Source: JAYFNU01 sp964458545
GTDB lineage: Bacteria; Bacillota; Clostridia; Oscillospirales; Ruminococcaceae
Direction: 5' to 3'
Length of the DNA: 46,446 bases
Assembly (NCBI GenBank): GCA_964458545.1
Contig: CAYWJF010000005.1
Coordinates: 1 to 46,446, forward strand
Part shown: in pieces, positions 41,150 to 46,446 of the stretch
Layout: every line of letters starts with the position of its first letter
Position numbering within the stretch: position 1 is the first letter of the stretch
Made by a program: the position numbers and the translations under genes
The notes under the pieces: model-generated
The model's database searches: none
What the model was told of the DNA's origin: nothing
What the model saw: the letters and a program-made list of their open reading frames with translations, nothing else

Positions 41150-42166
41150 CTACTTTTTCCTCGGTGGAATAAGGTGTACAAGGTGCGCGACAGCGGGTAT
41201 AGATTCACCCTGCTGAAAGGAGGTCGGGCTCATAAGCGCGCCCGTAGCCATAAAGAGTATATCACCCATCTTGCTTTTTTCAAGCAGCGGTAGGAAATAA
41301 CCGCAAAGCACGCTTGCGCAGCAGCCGCAGCCCGAGCCGCCCGCGTAAACACCCTGTAGCTGTCTGTCAAAGATAAGCTTGCCGCAATCAAGATGATTCT
41401 TTATATCAACGCCCTCGCGTTTACAAAGGTCAAGAAAAACGTCGCTTCCCACCATACCAAGGTCGCCCGTCACCACCGAACCAAAATCGGCGGGCGATGT
41501 GCCCGTGCTTTCAAAGTACTTTATAATCGTATCCGCCGCCGCGGGCGCCATAGCACAGCCCATATTATTAATATCACTCACGTCGTAATCCACCACCGAG
41601 CCGAGACAAAGGTCGCTGATTGATACCTTTTCGTCCTTATGCTCGGAAACTATTACACAGCCCGAGCCCGATACCGTCCACTGCGACGCGGGGGTGCGCT
41701 GACCGCCGTATTCAAGAGGAAAGCGAAACTGTCGCTCGGCGGAACAGAAGTGGCTGGAGGTTACGGCAGCGGCGCGCCTCACGTGTTCGCCGTCCACCGA
41801 CATTGAGGCAAGCGCAAGTGACTCCGCCATGGTCGAGCACGCGCCGAAAAGACCCGCAAAGGGTATTTCAGCGTCACGCACGGCGTAGCCCGACGCTACG
41901 CACTGATTAAGCAGGTCGCCGCCGAACAGGAGGTCTATATCGCCGTTTTTTAGCTCCCCACTCTTCTTCGCGAGTGAAAAGCTCCTCTTTTGAAGCTCGC
42001 ATTCGGCGAACTCCCACGATTTCTGCCCGAACAGGGTATCCTCGCTGTAGTTTTCAAAGAAGCTGCCTAACGGACCTTCCTTCTCCTTCTTTCCTACAAA
42101 CGCCGCGTACGCTTCCACCGACGGAACGGAGGGCAGTTCAATTACAAAGCGTCCTTTTCTCTTCAT
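41150..42166 (-). CDS. spoVAD: Stage V sporulation protein AD
   Basis: SpoVAD is part of the SpoVA channel that moves dipicolinic acid into the forespore and out at germination; it sits on the membrane and has a thiolase-like fold. The 338-aa length fits. Recognisable segments are DLLFGGDLLNQCVASGYAVR, GLFGACSTMAESLALASMSV and ASQWTVSGSGCVIVSE, with ATGALMSPTSFQQGESIPAV at the end. It follows spoVAC with a three-base gap, as in other spore formers. No spoVAE follows. Confidence 0.95.
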   Translation of the reverse strand: MKRKGRFVIELPSVPSVEAYAAFVGKKEKEGPLGSFFENYSEDTLFGQKSWEFAECELQKRSFSLAKKSGELKNGDIDLLFGGDLLNQCVASGYAVRDAEIPFAGLFGACSTMAESLALASMSVDGEHVRRAAAVTSSHFCSAERQFRFPLEYGGQRTPASQWTVSGSGCVIVSEHKDEKVSISDLCLGSVVDYDVSDINNMGCAMAPAAADTIIKYFESTGTSPADFGSVVTGDLGMVGSDVFLDLCKREGVDIKNHLDCGKLIFDRQLQGVYAGGSGCGCCASVLCGYFLPLLEKSKMGDILFMATGALMSPTSFQQGESIPAVAHLVHLIPPRKK

Positions 42167-42169
42167 CCT

Positions 42170-42613
42170 CTACCTCAATATATAGAATATAATTCCCGCC
42201 AAAACCGAAGCGGCGACGCCATAAACTATAACGGGTCCCGCAATAATAAACATCTTTGCGCCCGTTCCCAGCACATAGCCCTCGCTTTTGAACTCAAGCG
42301 CGGGCGAAACGACGGCGTTCGCGAAGCCCGTAATAGGTACAAGCGTACCAGCGCCCGCGTGTCGCGAAAGCTTATCGTAAACGCCTATTCCCGTCGCGAG
42401 CGCGGAGAGGAAAATAAGCGTAACTGATGTGAGAAGCGCCGCCGTTTCCTTATCCACGCCGTCAAGCGAGATATACAGCTTCGTCAGCGCCTCGCCCAAA
42501 ACGCATATTGCCCCGCCGACACTAAAGGCGATTGCGCCGTCCTTTATGAAATTCGATTTTGGCATATGCCCTTTATAAACTGTTTTATAGCGCTCTTTTC
42601 CTGTATTAATCAT
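42170..42613 (-). CDS. spoVAC: Stage V sporulation protein AC
   Basis: SpoVAC is the mechanosensitive membrane subunit of the dipicolinic acid channel in the spore inner membrane. The 147-aa protein has four or five hydrophobic segments. Family signatures include FIKDGAIAFSVGGAICVLGE and HAGAGTLVPITGFANAVVSP, followed by EFKSEGYVLGTGAKMF. AAGGG lies upstream of the ATG. The gene starts a spoVAC-spoVAD pair and would be expected to be read by the forespore sigma factor G, although I could not confidently mark such a promoter. Confidence 0.95.
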   Translation of the reverse strand: MINTGKERYKTVYKGHMPKSNFIKDGAIAFSVGGAICVLGEALTKLYISLDGVDKETAALLTSVTLIFLSALATGIGVYDKLSRHAGAGTLVPITGFANAVVSPALEFKSEGYVLGTGAKMFIIAGPVIVYGVAASVLAGIIFYILR

Positions 42614-42689
42614 TTTCTATGCCCTTCTCATCTGCTACAAAATATATTTGCTTGCGCTCAGCTAAGTCCTCGAAGCTGTAGCCGCGCAT
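42606..42689 (-). CDS. Possible 27-aa small protein overlapping the spoVAC start
   Basis: On the minus strand ATG 42689 opens a 27-codon frame (MRGYSFEDLAERKQIYFVAD...) that ends at TAA 42606-42608, overlapping the spoVAC start codon (AATGATTAA). A strong AGGAGG lies at 42711-42716, but 21 bases from this ATG, too far for usual initiation. Such stop-start overlap is typical of translational coupling. It could equally be chance. Confidence 0.25.
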   Translation of the reverse strand: MRGYSFEDLAERKQIYFVADEKGIEND

Positions 42690-42813
42690 TTTTCTATTTA
42701 TATTTGTTCCCCTCCTGCCTTGCCGATATTCGCACAACTTGAATATCTTTCTGCGTTCGTGTATTATTGAAGCAATGACTGTACGATTATTGTCACATTA
42801 AACGGAGGTCGCT

Positions 42814-43800
42814 ATGGCTGGTAACGCGAACCAAAAGCTAAAAACTCTTTATGTAATGAAGTTTTTTTACGAAAAAACCGATTCGGAGCACGGCGCTACA
42901 CTTTCGGAGCTTGCTGAATACCTTGAGGCAAACGAGATAAAAAGCGAACGAAAGTCGCTCTATAGCGATATCGAGCTGCTTCGTCAATTCGGAATGGATA
43001 TCGAGCCGCGGCGGGGGAAAACCACCGATTACCGGCTGTTTTCTCGCGAGTTTGAGCTGTCCGAGCTAAAGCTTTTAGTGGACGCGGTGGGAGCGTCAAA
43101 GTTTATTACGGAAAAAAAGAGTCGAACGCTTATAAAAAAGCTTGAGGCGCTCGCAAGCGTTAACGAGGCGCGAAGCCTTAACCGAAGCGTCTTCGTGGAC
43201 AACCGAATAAAGACGATGAACGAGAGCATCTATTACAACATTGACGCTATTCATCTCGCAATAACCGACAACAGAAAGCTTGCGTTTCGTTATTTTCGCT
43301 ATTCGCCCTCAAAGGAGCGCGTTTTCGGACACGACGGAAACGAGTATGTAGTAAGCCCGCTCGCTCTTGTCTACAACAATGAAAACTACTATCTTTACGC
43401 CTATTCGGGCGAAACGGGCGAGATACGCACCTACCGCGTGGACCGAGTAACCGACGCGCACGAGCTTTTAGAGCCGCGTGAGAAGAACAGCGTTATCGCC
43501 GCTTTTAACCCCGCGACGAGGGCGAAAACCTCCTTCGATATGCTTTCGGGCGAGCTTCGGCGCGTGTCTCTTCTTATCGACAATTCCCTTTCCACCGTCA
43601 TTATCGACCGTTTCGGCAAGGATACCCGCTTCTTTAAGGAGACTGATAACCTCTTTCGCATTAACGTGGACGTTACCGTCAGCGAGAACTTTTTAGGCTG
43701 GGTCTTCGGCTTCGGAGATAAGATAATGATCCTTTCTCCAGATGACGTGAGGGCGCGCTTCGCTACTATGCTTAAGGCGGCGACGAGCGCCTACGATTAA
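42814..43800 (+). CDS. WYL-domain transcriptional regulator
   Basis: This 328-aa protein has an N-terminal winged helix (about 8-75; GATLSELAEYLEANEIKSER), a WYL domain (about 140-215) and a C-terminal WCX-like part (about 240-325). The WYL strands include RKLAFRYFRYSPSKERVF, then YVVSPLALVYNNENYYLYAY and TYRVDRVTD. WYL proteins bind nucleotides or nucleic acid and regulate stress, DNA damage or defence genes. ACGGAGG precedes the ATG. The next gene, proB, has a separate promoter, so this regulator is probably monocistronic. Its target is unknown. Confidence 0.92.
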   Translation: MAGNANQKLKTLYVMKFFYEKTDSEHGATLSELAEYLEANEIKSERKSLYSDIELLRQFGMDIEPRRGKTTDYRLFSREFELSELKLLVDAVGASKFITEKKSRTLIKKLEALASVNEARSLNRSVFVDNRIKTMNESIYYNIDAIHLAITDNRKLAFRYFRYSPSKERVFGHDGNEYVVSPLALVYNNENYYLYAYSGETGEIRTYRVDRVTDAHELLEPREKNSVIAAFNPATRAKTSFDMLSGELRRVSLLIDNSLSTVIIDRFGKDTRFFKETDNLFRINVDVTVSENFLGWVFGFGDKIMILSPDDVRARFATMLKAATSAYD

Positions 43801-43803
43801 GTC

Positions 43804-43831
43804 TTGCAAACAGCGCGTTAATATGTATAAT
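43804..43831 (+). promoter_or_regulatory. Promoter for proBA
   Basis: TTGCAA (43804-43809) and TATAAT (43826-43831) are separated by 16 bases. A second TATAAT follows at 43834-43839. The leader is about 30 bases. No T-box or proline-responsive element was recognised. Confidence 0.6.
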
Positions 43832-43866
43832 TGTATAATTAAGTAAATATTTAATGAGGTATAGCT

Positions 43867-44655
43867 TTGAACGGTAGAAACGACTCAAAAAGAATAGTGT
43901 TCAAGGTGGGAAGCAGTACGCTTATTCACCCTACGGGCAGAACTAATCTGCGGCATATGGGGGAGCTTGCGCGGGTGCTTTGCGACCTTAGAAACGAGGG
44001 GCGCGAGATAGTTCTTGTTACCTCGGGAGCGATAGGCGTAGGCGTGGGAAAGCTCGGTCTTCCCTTTCGCCCGTCAGATACCCCCGGGCGGCAGGCGGCG
44101 GCGACCGTAGGACAGTGTGAGCTTATGTTTATTTACGATAAGCTTTTTTCCGAATACAGCTGTACCGTCGGTCAGCTTCTTATTACAAAGAGCGACGTGG
44201 ATGATGAGGAGCGAAGAAAAAATCTTATCAACACCTTTGAAAAGCTCTTTGAATACAAATCAATACCCATTATTAACGAGAACGACTCGGTTGCTGTGGA
44301 GGAGATAGTCTACGGTGACAACGACAGTCTTTCCGCTACCGTCGCAAAGCTTATCGGCGCGGACCTTCTTGTAATTCTCACCGATACCGAGGGGCTTTAC
44401 GACAGAAACCCGAACGAGGCGGGCGCGCGGCTTATCCCTCTCGTGGAAAGAATAACCCCCGAAATCGAGGCGCTCGGAGGCGGCGCGGGAAGCGAGCTCG
44501 GAACGGGCGGAATGGCGACTAAGCTGCACGCGGCTAAGCTCGCCACCGACGCAGGGATAGAGACCGTGGTAATGAGCAGCACCCCTATCGACGCTATATA
44601 CGACCTGCTCGACGGCAAGCCCGTCGGCACGACCTTTAAGGCGGTGACAAAATGA
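43867..44655 (+). CDS. proB: Glutamate 5-kinase
   Basis: The enzyme phosphorylates glutamate to gamma-glutamyl phosphate, the first step of proline synthesis. The 262-aa protein begins at TTG 43867 after GAGG and has the amino-acid-kinase fold: RIVFKVGSSTLIHPTGRTNL, LVTSGAIGVGVGKL, INENDSVAVEEI and GTGGMATKLHAAKLATDAG. It lacks the C-terminal PUA domain of the longer E. coli type (367 aa), which is usual in many Firmicutes. It overlaps proA by four bases. No proC is in the window. Confidence 0.96.
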   Translation: MNGRNDSKRIVFKVGSSTLIHPTGRTNLRHMGELARVLCDLRNEGREIVLVTSGAIGVGVGKLGLPFRPSDTPGRQAAATVGQCELMFIYDKLFSEYSCTVGQLLITKSDVDDEERRKNLINTFEKLFEYKSIPIINENDSVAVEEIVYGDNDSLSATVAKLIGADLLVILTDTEGLYDRNPNEAGARLIPLVERITPEIEALGGGAGSELGTGGMATKLHAAKLATDAGIETVVMSSTPIDAIYDLLDGKPVGTTFKAVTK

Positions 44656-45893
44656 CAGATGTAAAGGAACGCGGCGAAGCTGCGAAGCGCGCAAAGAACG
44701 CGCTCGCTCTCGCTACAACAGAACAGAAGAACAACGCTCTTGCCGCTATAATAAAAGCTATCAACGAAAACAAGACGACCATACTTTCGGCAAACGAAGA
44801 AGACCTCAGAAACGGACGTGACAGCGGACTTTCAACGGGGCTTCTCGACAGGCTTATGCTGAACGACGAGCGGCTACAGGGAATATGCGACAGCATAGAC
44901 GAGATAATCGGCTTCGACGACCCCACAGGAAAGGTGCTTTCACATATTGAGCGCGACGGGCTTGATATAAATAAGGTCAGCGTCCCTATCGGCGTTATCG
45001 GCGTTATCTTCGAGTCGCGCCCGAACGTGGCGGTAGATTCCGCGGCGCTCTGCCTTAAAAGCGGAAACGCCGTTATCCTTCGCGGCGGCAAGGAAGCGAT
45101 AAACACTAATATAGCGCTTATAGACGTCATACGCTCGGCTATTGCAGGAGCGGGGCTTCCCGCCGACTGCGTAAACCTTATCCACGACGTAACGCGCGCT
45201 TCCGCTTCTGAGCTTATGTGCGCTTCAGAATATGTAGACCTGCTTATTCCTCGCGGCGGACGCGGACTTATCGACGCAGTCGTAAAGAACGCCAGCGTTC
45301 CCGTAATAGAAACAGGCGCGGGCGTTTGCCATACATATGTAGACAAAGCCGCCGACCTCGAAATGGCGGCGAGGGTAATCTTCAACGCCAAGGTCTCCCG
45401 CCCGTCGGTCTGCAACTCGTTAGAATGTATTTTAGTCAACGCGGCTGTCGCAAAAGCAGCGCTTCCAAAAATCAAGGCGGAGCTTGACAAGGCGGGAGTT
45501 GAAATGCGCGGTGACAAAGCTACGCTTGAGATACTCCCCGACATAACCCCCGCCTCCGACGAAGACTGGGGAAAAGAGTACAACGACCTTATTATCGCCG
45601 CAAGGGTGGTAAACGATATAGACGAGGCAATAGCGCATATCGACCGCTACGGCACAAAGCACAGCGAGGCGATAATAACCGAAGACCGCGAGGCGGCGAA
45701 ATACTTTCTCAACTGTGTAGACGCGGCGGCGGTCTACGTCAACGCCTCCACCCGCTTTACCGACGGCGGAGTGTTCGGGCTTGGCGCGGAAATCGGCATT
45801 AGCACCCAAAAGCTTCACGCGCGCGGACCGCTCGGGCTTCGCGAGCTTACCACCTATAAGTACAAAATACGCGGAAACGGCAGTATTCGGTAG
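44652..45893 (+). CDS. proA: Gamma-glutamyl phosphate reductase
   Basis: ProA reduces gamma-glutamyl phosphate to glutamate-5-semialdehyde with NADPH, which then cyclises on the way to proline. The 413-aa length is normal. Key segments are VPIGVIGVIFESRPNVAVDS, the nucleotide region AVILRGGKEAINTN, and the catalytic-cysteine region RPSVCNSLECILV. The C-terminal GLGAEIGISTQKLHARGPLG is the family signature. The ATGA overlap with proB shows translational coupling. Confidence 0.97.
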   Translation: MTDVKERGEAAKRAKNALALATTEQKNNALAAIIKAINENKTTILSANEEDLRNGRDSGLSTGLLDRLMLNDERLQGICDSIDEIIGFDDPTGKVLSHIERDGLDINKVSVPIGVIGVIFESRPNVAVDSAALCLKSGNAVILRGGKEAINTNIALIDVIRSAIAGAGLPADCVNLIHDVTRASASELMCASEYVDLLIPRGGRGLIDAVVKNASVPVIETGAGVCHTYVDKAADLEMAARVIFNAKVSRPSVCNSLECILVNAAVAKAALPKIKAELDKAGVEMRGDKATLEILPDITPASDEDWGKEYNDLIIAARVVNDIDEAIAHIDRYGTKHSEAIITEDREAAKYFLNCVDAAAVYVNASTRFTDGGVFGLGAEIGISTQKLHARGPLGLRELTTYKYKIRGNGSIR

Positions 45894-45923
45894 CATTAGC
45901 GCGAACCCGCGGATAGAATATTC

Positions 45924-45952
45924 TTGAATTACCATCTCTTTTGCTGTATTAT
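45924..45952 (+). promoter_or_regulatory. Promoter for the terminal lipoprotein gene
   Basis: TTGAAT (45924-45929) and TATTAT (45947-45952) are separated by 17 bases. The ATG lies about 30 bases past the predicted start, after AAAAGGAG. Confidence 0.65.
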
Positions 45953-45988
45953 GCTATATAGATTAACCCAAAAGAAAAGGAGATAATA

Positions 45989-46438
45989 ATGAAAAGATTT
46001 CTTTCTGTCGCACTTGTTTTTCTGCTCGCTCTCACACTCCTTGTAGGCTGTAGCTCTTCAAAAAGCTACACCTTCAGCATCGCAACCGGCGATAATGTCA
46101 AGATAACGCTTGATACCTCTAATGGTCTTGACCTCGTTCAGGAAAACGGCCAGTTCGCTGTAAAGTCCGGCGACGAAACCATATTCGCGGGTGCCTTCAT
46201 AGAGGCGGACACTTATACTCAGTATATAAACTCCATTAACGCCGACGGCGGCGAAGCTATTACGGTTATCTCGGAAGACGGCTACGGCGTCTTCTATACG
46301 GTAAACGGTGCAGCAGGCGTTGAATACGATTACATTACCTTCCTTGACGGCGGCAACACTGGTATTCTTATGGGCAGCGTTTCCTCTCAAGCGAACGCAG
46401 AGGCGGCATTAGAAAGCCTCACCTTTGAGCTTGCGTAA
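45989..46438 (+). CDS. Small lipoprotein, function unknown
   Basis: This 149-aa protein has a signal peptide and lipobox (LLVGC, Cys21), so it should be anchored outside the membrane. The mature part is a strand-rich domain of about 125 residues with repeated acidic loops (SGDETIFAGAFIEADTYTQY, then EDGYGVFYTVNGAAG, then LDGGNTGILMGS). I do not recognise the family. It has its own promoter and the AAAAGGAG ribosome site; no partner is visible before the window ends. Confidence 0.85.
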   Translation: MKRFLSVALVFLLALTLLVGCSSSKSYTFSIATGDNVKITLDTSNGLDLVQENGQFAVKSGDETIFAGAFIEADTYTQYINSINADGGEAITVISEDGYGVFYTVNGAAGVEYDYITFLDGGNTGILMGSVSSQANAEAALESLTFELA

Positions 46439-46446
46439 ACGATAGG

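Noticed and set aside
42614..42813. Sigma-G promoter for spoVAC
   Set aside because: Some AT-rich matches exist, but none has convincing -35 and -10 elements together, so no site was called.
44636..45583. 315-codon minus-strand frame opposite proA
   Set aside because: It is antisense to a well conserved enzyme, Ser/Ala/Ile-rich like other shadows here, and has no family resemblance.
1..46446. CRISPR arrays, insertion sequences, prophage or integrative elements
   Set aside because: No regularly spaced repeats, transposase, integrase or phage structural genes were seen. The tRNA-Arg gene has no repeated 3' end downstream that would mark an attachment site.

Overview
The window looks like chromosome from an anaerobic, spore-forming Firmicute, most likely an uncultured gut-type clostridium. 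The pointers are the spore genes spoVAC and spoVAD, a CarD-type regulator, a CpXC protein, DUF4860-like and PilT pilus genes, GlpA with a C-terminal Fe-S domain, strong Shine-Dalgarno sequences, consensus sigma-A promoters, and some TTG/GTG starts. I see no rRNA, CRISPR array, insertion sequence or prophage. One tRNA gene is present, tRNA-Arg(CCG).

Layout. (a) 1-4642, minus strand: the edge of a possible gene, a zinc-ribbon membrane protein and an RND exporter with an unusual coiled-coil insert. (b) 4816-10923, plus strand: tex, a zinc-ribbon membrane protein, tRNA-Arg with its terminator, a flavin-barrel protein, and a LuxE-LuxC pair for reducing fatty acyl groups to aldehyde. (c) 10987-15499: a lipoprotein with a duplicated domain (minus), putP, a TIGR04076 protein and an unrecognised 453-aa protein. 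(d) 15822-22761, plus strand: a REC-GGDEF-EAL-PAS signalling protein, a VOC-ABM fusion, a CarD-family regulator, a CpXC gene broken by an in-frame stop, an MFS transporter and a GNAT-YoaP protein. (e) 22839-29471, minus strand: a five-gene redox operon under a consensus TTGACA/TATAAT promoter. It runs GlpA-like dehydrogenase, NAD(P)/FAD oxidoreductase, DUF1667 protein, FGGY kinase, and an FAD oxidase resembling alkyl-DHAP synthase. (f) 29682-31760, plus strand: a DUF937 protein, a membrane protein and a SprT-like metalloprotein. (g) 31882-33063, minus strand: a BTAD regulator that appears to start at ACG. It diverges from (h) 33222-38566, a compact type IV pilus-like operon: transglutaminase-like lipoprotein, PilC/GspF platform, four small pilin-like proteins, PilT ATPase and a UPF0316 protein. 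(i) 38736-42613, minus strand: a membrane-anchored degenerate PHP-domain protein and spoVAD/spoVAC without spoVAE. (j) 42814-46438, plus strand: a WYL regulator, proB-proA and a small lipoprotein.

How the genes work together. Proline uptake (putP) and the first two steps of proline synthesis (proBA) are both present, though unlinked. The redox operon oxidises a phosphorylated polyol, probably glycerol-3-phosphate, and includes an oxidase whose best structural relative makes ether lipids. LuxCE could supply fatty aldehyde, but any link between the two is speculation. The most system-like locus is the pilus operon with its divergent regulator. It encodes only a retraction-type ATPase and pilins without a standard prepilin cleavage site.

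All calls come from reading sequence and translations by eye. Family names rest on remembered motifs, not on database searches.
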